DNA from: Pseudarthrobacter sp. NBSH8
GTDB lineage: Bacteria; Actinomycetota; Actinomycetes; Actinomycetales; Micrococcaceae
NCBI RefSeq assembly: GCF_014217545.1
Contig: NZ_CP043178.1
Span: 1,550,001-1,614,000 of the forward strand
DNA: 64,000 bases
Direction of reading: 5' to 3'
The stretch's first letter is position 1, and each line of letters opens with the position of its first letter. The notes beneath the pieces were generated by a model, which had not been told where the DNA came from, did no database searches, and saw nothing but the letters and a program-made list of their open reading frames with translations. Below, one piece after another: positions 18,500 to 28,298 of the stretch. A program made the position numbers and the translations under genes.

Positions 18500-19600
18500 A
18501 TGACTTCCCAGAACCTGTCCATTGTCCTGGCGGGCGGCGGAACCGCCGGCCACATCAGCCCCCTGCTGGCCATCGCGGCCGCCCTGCGTGCGGCTGCGCC
18601 CGGTGCCAGGCTGCTCGCCGTGGGCACACCTGCCGGCATGGAAACCCGGCTGGTGCCCGCCGCCGGCCTGGAACTGGCCACCATCGACCGCGTGCCGTTT
18701 CCGCGGAAACCTTCCGTTGACCTGCTCAGGCTGCCTGCACGGCTGGCCGGGGCGGTCAGGCAGTCGGGACGCATCCTCGATGAAGCCTCGGCCGACGTCC
18801 TGGTGGGTGTCGGCGGCTACGTCTGCACACCGCTGTACCTCGCCGCCCGGCGCCGGGGCATCCCCATCGTGATCCACGAAGCCAACACCAGGCCAGGACT
18901 GGCCAACCGGGTGGGATCGTTCCTGACACGCCACGTGGCCACCGCGTTCGACACCACGCGCCTGCGCCACGCCCGCCATGTGGGCATGCCCATGCGGACC
19001 GAAATCTCCAGCCTGGACCGGGGCGCTGCCCGGGCCGCCGCCCGCGAAGCCCTGGGCCTGGATCCCACCTCGCCCACCCTGATTGTGACCGGCGGTTCCT
19101 CCGGGGCCCAAAGCATCAACCGTGGGGTGGCCGCCGCCGTCCAGGACCTTGGCGCGGCAGGAATCCAGACCTTCCACATCACCGGCCGCGGCAAGACGGT
19201 TTTGGGTCCCGACGGCGGCCCCCTCGCGGTACCGGGCTATCGGCAGGTGGAATACGTGGACGGCATGGAGCAGGTGTACGCCGCCGCGGATGTGCTGCTT
19301 GCGCGGTCCGGCGCAGCCACCGTCTGCGAAGTGGCCGCCGTCGGAGTGCCTGCGGTGTTTGTCCCGCTGCCAATCGGCAACGGGGAACAGGCGCTCAACG
19401 CGGCGGGGCTCGTGAACGCCGGCGGCGCACTTCTGGTCCCGGATAAGGACTTCACCGCGAAGTGGGTGGCGAGCCAGCTGATTCCCCTGGTCACCGACCC
19501 CGGTCGCCTTGCCACCATGGCCGCCAGCTCGCGCCGCCTTGGCATCAGAAACGCCGATCAGCGCATGGCTGATCTTGTCCTGGAAGCGGTATCCGCATGA
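18500..19600 (+). CDS. murG: MurG transferase (lipid II synthesis)
   Basis: 366-residue GT-B glycosyltransferase that adds GlcNAc to lipid I at the inner membrane face. N-terminal loop [11 protein letters not shown] (11-21), [13 protein letters not shown], the second domain start [11 protein letters not shown] and the nucleotide-sugar site [21 protein letters not shown]. Overlaps murC by 4 bases (ATGA). Confidence 0.96.
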   Translation: MTSQNLSIVLAGGGTAGHISPLLAIAAALRAAAPGARLLAVGTPAGMETRLVPAAGLELATIDRVPFPRKPSVDLLRLPARLAGAVRQSGRILDEASADVLVGVGGYVCTPLYLAARRRGIPIVIHEANTRPGLANRVGSFLTRHVATAFDTTRLRHARHVGMPMRTEISSLDRGAARAAAREALGLDPTSPTLIVTGGSSGAQSINRGVAAAVQDLGAAGIQTFHITGRGKTVLGPDGGPLAVPGYRQVEYVDGMEQVYAAADVLLARSGAATVCEVAAVGVPAVFVPLPIGNGEQALNAAGLVNAGGALLVPDKDFTAKWVASQLIPLVTDPGRLATMAASSRRLGIRNADQRMADLVLEAVSA

Positions 19601-20973
19601 TCCCCGCAAGCATCCGCAGCCAGGAGTCCCTGGGCCGCGTCCATTTCATCGGCATCGGCGGGGTGGGAATGTCCGCCGTGGCCCGCATTATGGTCGCCCG
19701 CGGGGTCGCCGTCAGTGGATCGGACGCGAAGGACCTTCCGGTCATGGCGGAGCTGGCAGCCGCCGGCGCGAGGATCGCCGTGGGATACGCCACAGCCAAC
19801 CTGGGCGATGCCCAGACCGTGGTGGCCGGCTCGGCGATCCGTGCGGACAACCCCGAACTCGTGGCCGCGCGTGCGGCCGGCCTGCCGGTGCTGCACCGCT
19901 CGGAGGCGCTGGCGGCCACCATGGGGGACGACCTCGTGGTGACTGTGGCAGGTACCCACGGAAAGTCCACCACCACCTCCATGATCACCGTCCTGCTCCA
20001 GGGTGCCGGGGTGGATCCGTCGTTTGCCATTGGCGCCAACGTGCCTGCGCTCGGCGTCAATGCCGCCCACGGCACCTCACCGGTCTTTGTGGCCGAAGCG
20101 GACGAATCCGACGGGTCCTTCCTGAACTACAGGCCCAGGATTGCCGTGGTTACCAATGTCGAGCCCGACCATCTGGACCACTATGGCACCGCCGAGGCCG
20201 TCTACGAGTCCTTCGACCGCTTTACGGCGCTGCTCCCGGCCGACGGGGTCCTGATTGCCTGCGCCGATGACGCGGGTGCCGCGGCCCTCGCAGAGCGCAC
20301 GCTCGCGCGCGGCAATACCCGGGTGGTGTTGTACGGCACCTCGGGCGGGTCGGACCTGGTACTGCACGACGCCGGCCCGGGGGACGTTGCGGTCTCCTCA
20401 CCCGCCGGACGGTTCGCCCTGGACCTGCAGGTCCCGGGCCGACACAACGCGCTGAACGCCGCCGCCGCCGTAGCCGTCGCGCTGGAGCTGGGGGTCGACG
20501 CCGAAGCTGCCGCAGGTGCCCTGGCGCATTTCTCGGGCGCTTCCCGGCGCTTTGAACTGAAAGGGGAGGTGCGCGGCGTGCGCGTCTATGACGACTATGC
20601 CCACCATCCCACCGAGGTCCGGGCCGCCCTGACGGCTGCCCGGTCCGTGGCCGGCGGGCACCGCGTCCATGTCCTGTTCCAGCCGCACCTGTTCTCCCGC
20701 ACCAGGGAGTTTGCCAAGGAGTTCGCGGCAGCGCTGAACCTTGCCGACACCGCCCTGGTCCTGGACATCTACCCCGCGCGCGAAGATCCCATCCCAGGCG
20801 TCACCAGCCAGCTCATCGCCGAACATCTGGCCGCCGGCGGACGGCTGGTGGAGTCGGGCAGAGCGGTCGCTGCCCTTACGGACGTGGCCGGTCCCGGCGA
20901 CATCATCCTGACCGTCGGGGCAGGGGACGTGACGGCCTACGGGCCGCAGATAGTGCAGGCCCTCGGTGGGTAG
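19597..20973 (+). CDS. murC: UDP-MurNAc:L-alanine ligase MurC
   Basis: 458-residue ligase adding the first stem residue. [15 protein letters not shown] near the N terminus binds the UDP part, GTHGKSTTT (119-127) is the ATP loop, [10 protein letters not shown] and [11 protein letters not shown] follow, all characteristic of MurC. Overlaps both murG (4 bases) and ftsQ (8 bases), so the block murG-murC-ftsQ is tightly coupled. Confidence 0.96.
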   Translation: MIPASIRSQESLGRVHFIGIGGVGMSAVARIMVARGVAVSGSDAKDLPVMAELAAAGARIAVGYATANLGDAQTVVAGSAIRADNPELVAARAAGLPVLHRSEALAATMGDDLVVTVAGTHGKSTTTSMITVLLQGAGVDPSFAIGANVPALGVNAAHGTSPVFVAEADESDGSFLNYRPRIAVVTNVEPDHLDHYGTAEAVYESFDRFTALLPADGVLIACADDAGAAALAERTLARGNTRVVLYGTSGGSDLVLHDAGPGDVAVSSPAGRFALDLQVPGRHNALNAAAAVAVALELGVDAEAAAGALAHFSGASRRFELKGEVRGVRVYDDYAHHPTEVRAALTAARSVAGGHRVHVLFQPHLFSRTREFAKEFAAALNLADTALVLDIYPAREDPIPGVTSQLIAEHLAAGGRLVESGRAVAALTDVAGPGDIILTVGAGDVTAYGPQIVQALGG

Positions 20974-21895
20974 TCCGCGCCGGCCTACCTACGCTTCACC
21001 GGGCAGGCGGCAGCCACCCGCGCCAGCGGAACCGGAGGTCATCTCGGCGTCCAAAAACGCCCCGGAAGCGGATACGCCCTGTTTGCCTGGCCGCAAGAAA
21101 GTGAAGGACGCCGGCCGCAAGCGGTCAGCGGACGAGGCGCCAGCGGGCCCTGACAAGGCACCGGCAGGCACTGACAATGTGCTGGTATTCCCGGAGCCGC
21201 CCGGAAAGCGCCGCAAACGGAACATCCTGGTGACGCTGGGCATTGTCTTGGCGCTGGTCTGCGCGCTGCTGGCCGCCGCAATCTTCTCGCCGGTCCTTGC
21301 CGTAGGCACTGTATCGGTGTCCGGGACGCGGCTCGTCACGACGGAGCAGGTCCAGGCCGCGCTGGAACCGCTGAAGGGCAAGCCCCTGCCCCAGATCAGC
21401 GATGAGGAGGTCAGCCGCCTCCTGGCGCCCCTCGTTCAGATTAAATCCGTCTCAACCCAGGCGCGGCCGCCGTCAGGATTGGTGGTCCAGGTGCTGGAGC
21501 GGATTCCGGTGGCACTGGTCAAGCAGGGGGAGCAGTACCAGTTGGTGGATGTGGACGGCGTGGTGCTGGCCAGCCCCGCGGACCCGGCCGGGGTTGCCCT
21601 GCCCGTGATCGACGGCGGCGCCGGAGCCATCGGCAAGGACCTTTTCCAGGCCACTGCAACGGTCCTCGGTGCACTCCCGCTGGACGTGCTGTCGAGGCTG
21701 TCCAACGCATCCGCGCAGTCCGTGGATGCCGTGGAGCTCAAATTGGTGGACGGCCAGACCATCATTTGGGGGAATGCGGGGGAGAAGGAGCTCAAGGCCA
21801 AGGTGCTTGAAGCCTTGCTCAAGGTTCCCGCAGACCCGAAGAACCCCGTCCGTGTGTACGATGTGAGCGCGCCACGGCATCCGGTGACGCGGTGA
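20966..21895 (+). CDS. ftsQ: Cell division protein FtsQ/DivIB
   Basis: 309-residue bitopic protein: a long basic cytoplasmic tail rich in Pro/Lys (~1-85), one membrane segment (ILVTLGIVLALVCALLAAAIF, ~89-109), then the POTRA domain opening VGTVSVSGTRLVTTEQVQAAL and the FtsQ beta domain. It links the early and late division proteins. GTG 20966 lies inside the murC end. Last gene of the tightly overlapping block before the ftsZ leader. Confidence 0.9.
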   Translation: MGSPRRPTYASPGRRQPPAPAEPEVISASKNAPEADTPCLPGRKKVKDAGRKRSADEAPAGPDKAPAGTDNVLVFPEPPGKRRKRNILVTLGIVLALVCALLAAAIFSPVLAVGTVSVSGTRLVTTEQVQAALEPLKGKPLPQISDEEVSRLLAPLVQIKSVSTQARPPSGLVVQVLERIPVALVKQGEQYQLVDVDGVVLASPADPAGVALPVIDGGAGAIGKDLFQATATVLGALPLDVLSRLSNASAQSVDAVELKLVDGQTIIWGNAGEKELKAKVLEALLKVPADPKNPVRVYDVSAPRHPVTR

Positions 21896-21983
21896 ACGCT
21901 TTATTTACCCGGTATTCCCGCGACACGCGGCTCCGGTTATTGAATGTCCGAACCATAGGAAATAGCGTTCCAACATGAGTTAC

Positions 21984-22034
21984 TTGACATAACTATAACC
22001 TTCAACTCGAAGGTTAAGGTTCGAAGCTTCAAGC
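21984..22034 (+). promoter_or_regulatory. ftsZ leader with TTGACA and palindrome
   Basis: The 186-base AT-richer gap before ftsZ contains TTGACA (21984-21989) and, 8 bases on, a perfect palindrome AACCTTC (21997-22003) / GAAGGTT (22009-22015), followed by a second copy-like AAGGTTCGAAGCTTC with an internal GAAGCTTC. No good -10 stands 16-18 bases from TTGACA; TAAGGT (22015-22020) would be too far. The repeats could bind a regulator or form a leader hairpin. ftsZ therefore likely has its own transcript in addition to read-through. Confidence 0.55.
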
Positions 22035-22081
22035 CCGACTCCACAGTTTTCGCAATAGGACACGAACAAGGGACACGTAAC

Positions 22082-23314
22082 GTGGCAGCTCCGCAGAATT
22101 ACTTGGCCGTCATCAAGGTCGTCGGCATCGGCGGCGGTGGCGTGAACGCAGTCAACCGCATGATCGAGGTCGGTCTTCGCGGCGTCGAATTCATTGCTGT
22201 CAACACCGATGCGCAGGCATTGTTGATGAGCGATGCAGACGTCAAGCTCGACATCGGGCGTGAGCTGACGCGCGGCCTGGGAGCCGGTGCGAACCCGGAG
22301 GTCGGCAAGCAGGCTGCCGAGGACCACGCCGAGGAAATCGAAGAGGTCATCCGCGGCGCGGACATGGTCTTCGTCACCGCCGGCGAAGGCGGCGGCACCG
22401 GCACCGGCGGCGCGCCCGTCGTCGCCCGCATCGCCCGCTCGCTTGGCGCGCTGACCATCGGCGTTGTCACCCGCCCGTTCACGTTTGAGGGCCGCCGTCG
22501 TGCGGGTTCTGCAGAGGCGGGCATCGACGCCCTCCGCGACGAAGTGGACACCCTGATCGTTATCCCGAACGACAGGCTTCTGTCCATCAGCGACCGCAAC
22601 GTCTCCGTCCTGGACGCTTTCCGTTCCGCTGACCAGGTCCTGCTGTCCGGTGTCCAGGGCATCACGGACCTCATCACCACCCCCGGCCTGATCAACCTCG
22701 ACTTCGCGGACGTCAAGTCCGTGATGCAGGGCGCGGGCTCCGCGCTGATGGGCATCGGCTCCGCCCGCGGTGAAGACCGTGCGGTGAAGGCTGCTGAGCT
22801 CGCCATTGCGTCGCCGTTGCTGGAAGCCTCCATCGACGGCGCCCATGGTGTCCTGCTCTCCATCCAGGGTGGTTCAGATCTTGGCCTGTTCGAAATCAAT
22901 GAAGCTGCCCGCCTGGTCCAGGAAGTGGCCCACCCCGAAGCCAACATCATCTTCGGTGCCGTGATCGACGACGCACTCGGCGACGAGGCCCGTGTCACGG
23001 TCATCGCAGCCGGTTTCGACGACGTCAAGGCCACCTCTCCCTCCATGGACCAGTCGCAGCCGCAGGTTGCACCGCAGCGGCCTGCCGCGGCGCCCGCGCC
23101 GGCTCAGGCGCCCACCTCGGGCGGTAGCCACCAGCACAACGTCCAGCCGGTCCACGCCGGAGTCGGCGCGTCAGGCCTGAGCAACTGGGGCCAGCAGCGC
23201 CCGTCGGCGGTCCCCGCCGATTCAGGTTTCGACGTCGATCTGCCCTCCGTAGTGGAGCCGGACCTCTCGGGGAACCGCGCCGATGACCTGGATGTCCCCG
23301 ACTTCCTGAAGTAG
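22082..23314 (+). CDS. ftsZ: Cell division GTPase FtsZ
   Basis: 410-residue tubulin homologue that forms the Z ring. GTP-binding GGGTGTGG at 103-110, the N-terminal [13 protein letters not shown], and [11 protein letters not shown] / [10 protein letters not shown] in the centre. After residue ~315 a Gln/Pro/Ala-rich flexible linker leads to the conserved tail [10 protein letters not shown], which recruits partners such as SepF (24834) and, in mycobacteria, FtsW. GTG 22082 is preceded by AAGGGA. Confidence 0.97.
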   Translation: MAAPQNYLAVIKVVGIGGGGVNAVNRMIEVGLRGVEFIAVNTDAQALLMSDADVKLDIGRELTRGLGAGANPEVGKQAAEDHAEEIEEVIRGADMVFVTAGEGGGTGTGGAPVVARIARSLGALTIGVVTRPFTFEGRRRAGSAEAGIDALRDEVDTLIVIPNDRLLSISDRNVSVLDAFRSADQVLLSGVQGITDLITTPGLINLDFADVKSVMQGAGSALMGIGSARGEDRAVKAAELAIASPLLEASIDGAHGVLLSIQGGSDLGLFEINEAARLVQEVAHPEANIIFGAVIDDALGDEARVTVIAAGFDDVKATSPSMDQSQPQVAPQRPAAAPAPAQAPTSGGSHQHNVQPVHAGVGASGLSNWGQQRPSAVPADSGFDVDLPSVVEPDLSGNRADDLDVPDFLK

Positions 23315-23322
23315 GCCCCGGG

Positions 23323-24012
23323 TTGTTCTATTGGCGGGCCGAAGTCTCTGCTGGCGTGAGTGTGGCGTTTACAGACACCCAGGCCGGCAATCTCGCCCTG
23401 CACGTCGGGGACGACGCCGCTGGCGTTCTCCAGCGCCGCGAGGCGTTGGAGAGCGCGGCCGGCATAACCCGTGGTTCCCTCCGGTTCATGGAACAGATCC
23501 ACGGCACAGCCGTCGAAATGATGGAGCCGGCCACGCCGGCGCCAACCGCCGACGCCATGGTGTCGCGGGGACTGCCGCTGGCGGTCATGGTGGCCGACTG
23601 CATCCCCGCGGTGCTGGTGGGTCAGGGGCCGGGCGGTCCGGTCCTCGCCGCCGTGCACGCAGGCCGGCCGGGGATAGAAAACGGAATTCTCCCGGCGGCA
23701 GCGGAGCGGATGCGCTCAGCCGGGGCCACCGGCATCCGCGCCTGGCTGGGCCCGTCAATCTGCGGACGCTGCTATGAAGTGCCCGCGGACCTGCGCGGCC
23801 ACGTGGCAGCGAAGGTGCCTGCAACGTGGGCCGCCACATCCTGGGGCACACCGGCACTTGATCTCCCGGCGGGGGCGAAAAGCCAGCTTGAAGCAGCCGG
23901 GGTTGTCATTGAATATGCGGGCCCGTGCACGCTCGAGTCCGACGATCTTTTCTCCTACCGCAGGTCCCACACCACCGGGCGCTTTGCCGGACTGGTGTGG
24001 TCGCATGAATGA
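23323..24012 (+). CDS. pgeF: Peptidoglycan editing factor PgeF (YfiH/laccase-domain family)
   Basis: 229-residue protein of the DUF152 family; E. coli YfiH removes misincorporated L-Ser from peptidoglycan precursors. Metal-site blocks are present: QIHGT, ADCIPAVL, the His of VHAGRPG and GPSICGRCYEV. The usual Trp of HAGWRG is Arg here, as often in actinobacteria. TTG 23323 is the best start available, 8 bases past ftsZ, with only a weak ribosome site. Its place between ftsZ and yggS is typical of Gram-positives (ylmD). Confidence 0.85.
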   Translation: MFYWRAEVSAGVSVAFTDTQAGNLALHVGDDAAGVLQRREALESAAGITRGSLRFMEQIHGTAVEMMEPATPAPTADAMVSRGLPLAVMVADCIPAVLVGQGPGGPVLAAVHAGRPGIENGILPAAAERMRSAGATGIRAWLGPSICGRCYEVPADLRGHVAAKVPATWAATSWGTPALDLPAGAKSQLEAAGVVIEYAGPCTLESDDLFSYRRSHTTGRFAGLVWSHE

Positions 24013-24745
24013 GGATGTAGTGGAGGACAACCCGGCGCGGATGGCTGATCTGGCGGAACGCCTCGCCGCCGTGCAGCGTCGCATTGAAGCCGCCGTCCAG
24101 GATTCAGGCCGGGCGGGGGAACGGCCCACGCTGATTGTGGTCACCAAGTTCCACCCGGCCGCGGACATCAGGCGCCTCGCCGCGCTGGGCGTCCGCGACG
24201 TCGGCGAGAACCGGGATCAGGAAGCCTCTTCGAAGGCGGCCGAACTGGCAGGCCTCGGCCTCAACTGGCACTTCGTCGGGCAGTTGCAGAGCAAAAAAGC
24301 GAAATCCGTGGCCAAATATGCCCACGCGCTCCATTCGGTGGATCGGCTGGCCCTGGTGGATGGCCTGGAGCGCGCCATGGCGGTGGAACAGGAGCGGACG
24401 GGCCGGGGAGCCCTGGAATGCTTCATCCAAGTCAGCCTCGACGACGACGCCGGCGCCCACCGCGGCGGCGCGGCTGCGGCGGAGGTGCCGCTCCTGGCCG
24501 AGCGGTTGGCGGCTGCGGCAGGACTGGAACTGGCGGGTGTTATGGCCGTCGCCCCGTTGGGCACCGGCCCGGCTGCAGCCTTCGAAAAGCTGGCAGCCAT
24601 CTCGACGCGCTTGGTGGCCGAGCATCCCGGCGCAACGGCCATCTCGGCCGGCATGAGCCAGGACCTGGAAGCGGCCATCCGTTTCGGTGCGACACACCTG
24701 CGGATCGGTTCCGATATTCTCGGATCGCGTCCTGACGTGGGGTAG
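24005..24745 (+). CDS. yggS: PLP homeostasis protein YggS/YlmE
   Basis: 246-residue single-domain PLP-binding protein of the alanine-racemase barrel fold; it keeps free pyridoxal phosphate in balance. PLP lysine in LIVVTKFHPA, then VGENRDQEASSKA, NWHFVGQLQSKKAK, SVDR, and the phosphate site GMSQDLEAAIRFGATHLRIGS. ATG 24005 overlaps pgeF by 8 bases; the frame is open further upstream but that is antisense-free shadow of pgeF. Confidence 0.92.
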   Translation: MNEDVVEDNPARMADLAERLAAVQRRIEAAVQDSGRAGERPTLIVVTKFHPAADIRRLAALGVRDVGENRDQEASSKAAELAGLGLNWHFVGQLQSKKAKSVAKYAHALHSVDRLALVDGLERAMAVEQERTGRGALECFIQVSLDDDAGAHRGGAAAAEVPLLAERLAAAAGLELAGVMAVAPLGTGPAAAFEKLAAISTRLVAEHPGATAISAGMSQDLEAAIRFGATHLRIGSDILGSRPDVG

Positions 24746-24833
24746 CGTCGAACCCATAGGAAGTGAGTGGCGGGGGATTCAAGGCTGTCAAGTCATTGGG
24801 CGGCCCGCCTACGGACACGATTAGGAGTCGACC

Positions 24834-25364
24834 ATGGCCGGCGCTCTGCGCAAGACAATGATCTATCTTGGGCTCGCCGATGGCGATGAACACTACGAGT
24901 CCGAGCACACCACAACACGTAAGGACGAGGACGATTCGATGGAAGTTGACCGCGAGGAACGCCGTGCACCGGCACCCGTCCGCGATGTCAGCCGCGAGTC
25001 ATCTCACGCCCCCGAAGAGGAATACCGCGCACCAGTGACCCCCATCAAGCGTGCGGCCTCGAGCCGCGAAGAACCGTCCGGGCTTCGGCAGATCACCACG
25101 ATCCACCCGCGGTCCTACAATGACGCCAAGCTCATCGGTGAGAGTTTCCGGGACGGCATCCCCGTCATCATGAACGTGACCGACATGGGCGAAGCGGACG
25201 CCAAGCGTCTCGTCGATTTCTCGGCCGGTCTGGTTTTCGGACTCCGGGGCAGCATCGAACGCGTCACCAACAAGGTTTTCCTGCTGTCGCCGTCGTACAT
25301 TGAAGTCATTGGCGATGACAAAAAGGTCAGCGAGACCCAGGCCAGCTTCTTCAATCAAAGTTAG
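24834..25364 (+). CDS. sepF: Cell division protein SepF
   Basis: 176-residue FtsZ anchor. Start [21 protein letters not shown] is an amphipathic membrane-binding helix, an acidic/basic linker (~25-85) follows, and the C-terminal SepF domain holds [29 protein letters not shown] and the ring-forming [20 protein letters not shown] 24834 is preceded by AGGAG. In actinobacteria, which lack FtsA and ZipA, SepF is the main membrane tether of FtsZ. Confidence 0.95.
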   Translation: MAGALRKTMIYLGLADGDEHYESEHTTTRKDEDDSMEVDREERRAPAPVRDVSRESSHAPEEEYRAPVTPIKRAASSREEPSGLRQITTIHPRSYNDAKLIGESFRDGIPVIMNVTDMGEADAKRLVDFSAGLVFGLRGSIERVTNKVFLLSPSYIEVIGDDKKVSETQASFFNQS

Positions 25365-25379
25365 CCCTGAGCATATTCC

Positions 25380-25411
25380 AGATGCCAGACAGGTACACCT
25401 GTCTGGCATCT
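25380..25411. terminator. Perfect 15-bp hairpin after sepF
   Basis: Arms 25380-25394 and 25397-25411 are perfect complements with almost no loop. It starts 16 bases after the sepF stop and no T-run follows, so it could be a terminator, a processing site that sets the sepF/yggT ratio, or a DNA cruciform. Confidence 0.65.
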
Positions 25412-25484
25412 GTGCTGAAATAGACAAGAAACATCGGCAAGGCACCGCGGTATCGGGAATGGACATGGAGATATGAGTTAAGTC

Positions 25485-25772
25485 ATGGGAATTATTTTCG
25501 GACTTGTCTATATCGCCCTTTTGCTGTTCTTCGTGGCGTTGATCATCCGGCTGGTTTTTGACTGGGTCCAGATGTTTGCCAAGGGATGGCGTCCGCGTGG
25601 TATCGCCCTTGTGGTGGCCCACACTGTGTATTCGATCACCGATCCGCCGCTGAAGGGGCTCCGTAGGCTGATCCCGCCGTTGAGGCTCGGAGGGGTGACC
25701 TTGGACCTCGGGTTCCTGGTCCTGTTCATCGGCGTCAGCATCGCGATGGCGGTCACCAGGGGTTTCGCGTAA
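25485..25772 (+). CDS. YggT family membrane protein
   Basis: 95-residue protein with two hydrophobic blocks: FGLVYIALLLFFVALIIRLVFDWVQ near the start and LDLGFLVLFIGVSIAMAV near the end, with the family marks ITDPPLKGLRRLIPPL between them. Function is not established; position between sepF and divIVA is conserved in Gram-positives and suggests a role in division or osmotic response. ATG 25485 lies 14 bases after GGAG, a long distance. Confidence 0.88.
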   Translation: MGIIFGLVYIALLLFFVALIIRLVFDWVQMFAKGWRPRGIALVVAHTVYSITDPPLKGLRRLIPPLRLGGVTLDLGFLVLFIGVSIAMAVTRGFA

Positions 25773-25799
25773 TCTTCGACAAGACCTAGCAGAGCGGGC

Positions 25800-25822
25800 G
25801 GAGTTCCTGGAATTGGAACTCC
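25800..25822 (+). terminator. Hairpin after yggT
   Basis: GGAGTTCC (25800-25807) pairs with GGAACTCC (25815-25822), 7-nt loop; no T-run follows. Next to it TTGACA (25849-25854) is fused to the palindrome ACACT-c-AGTGT (25852-25862), a possible operator in the divIVA upstream region. Confidence 0.5.
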
Positions 25823-25901
25823 CTCTGAGCCGCGAAGAAATCTCCGGTTTGACACTCAGTGTTGAATTAGAGGAACCAGACAATATTTAGGTACCGTAGT
25901 T

Positions 25902-25931
25902 TTGACGGCCGGAAGGCCTACTGACTAACTA
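25902..25931 (+). promoter_or_regulatory. Candidate divIVA promoter
   Basis: TTGACG (25902-25907), an 18-base spacer and TAACTA (25926-25931) give a reasonable promoter ending 18 bases before the divIVA ATG, with GAGGTGACC as ribosome site. The gap is AT-richer than surroundings, consistent with strong independent expression of divIVA. Confidence 0.5.
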
Positions 25932-25949
25932 GACCAATGAGGTGACCAG

Positions 25950-26645
25950 ATGGCTTTGACGCCAGAAGACGTTGTCAACAAGCGCTTTCAGCCGACCAAG
26001 TTCCGCGAAGGCTACGACCAGGATGAAGTTGACGACTTCCTGGACGAGATCGTTGTGGAACTCAGGCGCCTGAACCAGGAGAACGACGAGCTCCGCAAGA
26101 AGCTTGCAGAATCAGGTTCCGGCGTGCCGGCCAGCTCCGCTGCGTCCGCCCCCGTGGTCGAGAAGGTTCCCGCCCCCGTCAAGGCTGACAAAGTTGAGTC
26201 CCCGGCGAAGGCTGAAGTCGAGACTAAAACTCCCGACGCTGCCAAGAAGAAGGAAGCCGAGCCGGCCGCACCTGTTGCCGCCGTTCCGGCTGCTGCGCCC
26301 GCCGCAGCCGCTGGGAGCACGGTTTCGGCCGAGTCCGCTGCAGGATTGCTCGCCATGGCGCAGCAGATGCACGACCGTCACGTCGCCGACGGTCAGTCTC
26401 AGAAGGACAAGATCATCGCCGAGGCCCAGATCGAGGCCAGCAGCCTGGTCAACGATGCCCAGGAGAAGTCCCGGAAGATCCTCGGTGCCCTCGAGCAGCA
26501 GCGCTCCGTCCTGGAACGCAAGGTAGAGCAGCTCCGCGGCTTCGAACGCGACTACCGCTCACGCCTGAAGGCCTACATTGAAGGCCAGCTTCGCGACCTT
26601 GACGCCCGCGGTTCCGTAGCGGCCCCTGAGGTTGAAGCGAACTAG
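25950..26645 (+). CDS. divIVA: Polar growth protein DivIVA (Wag31)
   Basis: 231-residue coiled-coil scaffold that marks curved membrane at poles and septa and organises tip wall synthesis. N-terminal DivIVA domain MALTPEDVVNKRFQPTKFREGYDQDEVDDFLDEI is cut here to its key parts: KRF membrane loop and YDxDEVDDFLDE. An Ala/Pro/Lys/Glu linker (~55-115) follows, then a C-terminal coiled coil (~130-215). In mycobacteria Wag31 is phosphorylated by Ser/Thr kinases; the corresponding Thr was not located here. Confidence 0.95.
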   Translation: MALTPEDVVNKRFQPTKFREGYDQDEVDDFLDEIVVELRRLNQENDELRKKLAESGSGVPASSAASAPVVEKVPAPVKADKVESPAKAEVETKTPDAAKKKEAEPAAPVAAVPAAAPAAAAGSTVSAESAAGLLAMAQQMHDRHVADGQSQKDKIIAEAQIEASSLVNDAQEKSRKILGALEQQRSVLERKVEQLRGFERDYRSRLKAYIEGQLRDLDARGSVAAPEVEAN

Positions 26646-26738
26646 TCCGCCAAGCACGTATTCTGAGAACCGGTGGCTGAGGATTCCTCGGCTGCCGGTT
26701 TTTGGGATTTAACATCGGTTTCACAAAATGAAAGCACC

Positions 26739-27329
26739 ATGACTGACCACCTCGCCGCTGACGCCGCAAACCCTTCTCCCTCATCGGCCCGCCCCCGGCA
26801 GGCACTCCTGCTCTCGCTCTTCGCCGGCTTCGCCGTCTTTGCGTACGTCCTGGACCAGCTGACAAAACTGTGGGTGACGTCCTCGATGGTGGAGGGTGAA
26901 CGTATCCCGGTGTTGCCGCCGCTCCTGCACTGGTACTTCATCCGAAATTCCGGAGCCGCATTTTCGATCGGTGAAAATGTCACATGGTTGTTCTCCATCA
27001 TCATGGCCGGCGTCGCCATCGCCATCCTGTTCCAGGTGCGCAAGCTGGGTTCGGCTTGGTGGTCGCTGGCACTGGGACTTCTCCTGGGCGGAGCCCTGGG
27101 CAACCTGACGGACAGGCTCTTCCGGGAGCCCTCGTTCGGCATGGGGCATGTGGTGGACTTCATCCAACTGCCGAATTTTGCGATCTTCAACATCGCCGAT
27201 TCCGCCGTGGTTTCAGCAGTAGTCATCATCTGCATCCTGACGTTGCGGGGGACCGCCCTTGATGGCTCACGGCACGTCACGGCGCCACGGAAAGAGGCGG
27301 CCCAGCCGAAGGACACGGACGGTGTCTGA
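26739..27329 (+). CDS. lspA: Lipoprotein signal peptidase
   Basis: 196-residue membrane aspartyl protease that cleaves prolipoproteins such as the one at 4190. Four membrane segments and the catalytic Asp pair in [10 protein letters not shown] and FNIADSAVV, plus [15 protein letters not shown] 26739 is preferred by alignment to family starts; GTG 26673 would add 22 residues without family character, although TATTCT stands eight bases ahead of it. The stop overlaps rluD by 8 bases. Confidence 0.92.
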   Translation: MTDHLAADAANPSPSSARPRQALLLSLFAGFAVFAYVLDQLTKLWVTSSMVEGERIPVLPPLLHWYFIRNSGAAFSIGENVTWLFSIIMAGVAIAILFQVRKLGSAWWSLALGLLLGGALGNLTDRLFREPSFGMGHVVDFIQLPNFAIFNIADSAVVSAVVIICILTLRGTALDGSRHVTAPRKEAAQPKDTDGV

Positions 27330-28248
27330 GCGTGTGGTGGTCGCCGACGAAGTCGGCGGAACACGGGCGGACGCCGGGCTGGCCAAGCTGATGGGGATTT
27401 CCCGGTCGATGGCCGCGACCCTCATCGCCGAGGGCAACGTGGTGAGCCGCGGCAAGAAGCTCGGCAAGTCCGCGCGGTTGGTTACCGGCGATGTCCTGGA
27501 AGTGACGGTGCCTGAACGACGGGACCCGCTCGAAGTGGTGGAGGAAGTTGTGGAAGGCCTGAAAATCCTGCTGGACGACGACGAATTTGTTGTTGTGGAC
27601 AAGCCAGTGGGCGTTGCCGCGCATCCTTCCCCCGGCTGGGTAGGCCCCACCGTGGTTGGCGGTCTCGCCGGAGCCGGCTTCCGGATCTCGACGTCGGGTT
27701 CCCCCGAGCGGGTGGGGATCGTGCACCGGCTCGACGTCGGCACGTCCGGGGTAATGGTGGTGGCCAAAACGGAGCGCGCCTATACGGCCCTGAAGCGGGC
27801 CTTCAAGGAGCGCACCGTGGACAAGGTCTACCACGCGGTGGTCCAGGGGCTACCGGACCCGCTGGAGGGCACCATCGACGCGCCAATCGGGCGCCACCCC
27901 GGACACGACTGGCGCTTTGCCGTGATCGAAGACGGCAGGCCGTCGATCACGCACTATGAGGTGTTGGAGGCGTTTGGCAAGGCCACCCTGGTGGAGGTGC
28001 ACCTTGAGACCGGGCGCACACACCAGATCCGTGTCCACTTTTCGGCGTTGCGGCACCCATGCGCCGGAGATCTTACCTACGGGGCGGATCCTCGGCTCGC
28101 CGCCACCCTGGGCCTGACCCGGCAATGGCTCCATGCCCGGCAGCTCGGCTTCGACCACCCGGCCACGGGGGAACGCGTCACCGTGACCAGCGAATACCCG
28201 CAGGATCTGGCCTTTGCCCTCGCAGTCCTGGAGTCGGGGGAAGCCTAG
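27322..28248 (+). CDS. rluD: 23S rRNA pseudouridine synthase (RluD/RluA family)
   Basis: 308-residue enzyme with an N-terminal S4 RNA-binding domain ([27 protein letters not shown]) and a catalytic domain with HRLDVGTSG (catalytic D138) and [18 protein letters not shown] 27322 lies inside the end of lspA, a pairing found widely (lspA-rluD). It isomerises uridines in 23S rRNA; exact sites are not deducible. Confidence 0.92.
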   Translation: MSERVVVADEVGGTRADAGLAKLMGISRSMAATLIAEGNVVSRGKKLGKSARLVTGDVLEVTVPERRDPLEVVEEVVEGLKILLDDDEFVVVDKPVGVAAHPSPGWVGPTVVGGLAGAGFRISTSGSPERVGIVHRLDVGTSGVMVVAKTERAYTALKRAFKERTVDKVYHAVVQGLPDPLEGTIDAPIGRHPGHDWRFAVIEDGRPSITHYEVLEAFGKATLVEVHLETGRTHQIRVHFSALRHPCAGDLTYGADPRLAATLGLTRQWLHARQLGFDHPATGERVTVTSEYPQDLAFALAVLESGEA

Positions 28249-28298
28249 CGGCGGGGTCGCTGGGCCTTGGGCGGCCGGCCAGCGCTTAGAATGGTGCG

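Noticed and set aside
17852..19609. Long minus-strand open frame (~585 codons) across ftsW and murG
   Set aside because: It is antisense to two certain genes, has a composition typical of GC-rich shadow frames (His/Gly/Arg/Gln) and no ribosome site.
23774..24004. Longer N terminus for YggS (upstream in-frame starts)
   Set aside because: That stretch lies within pgeF and shows no homology; ATG 24005 gives the family-typical start.
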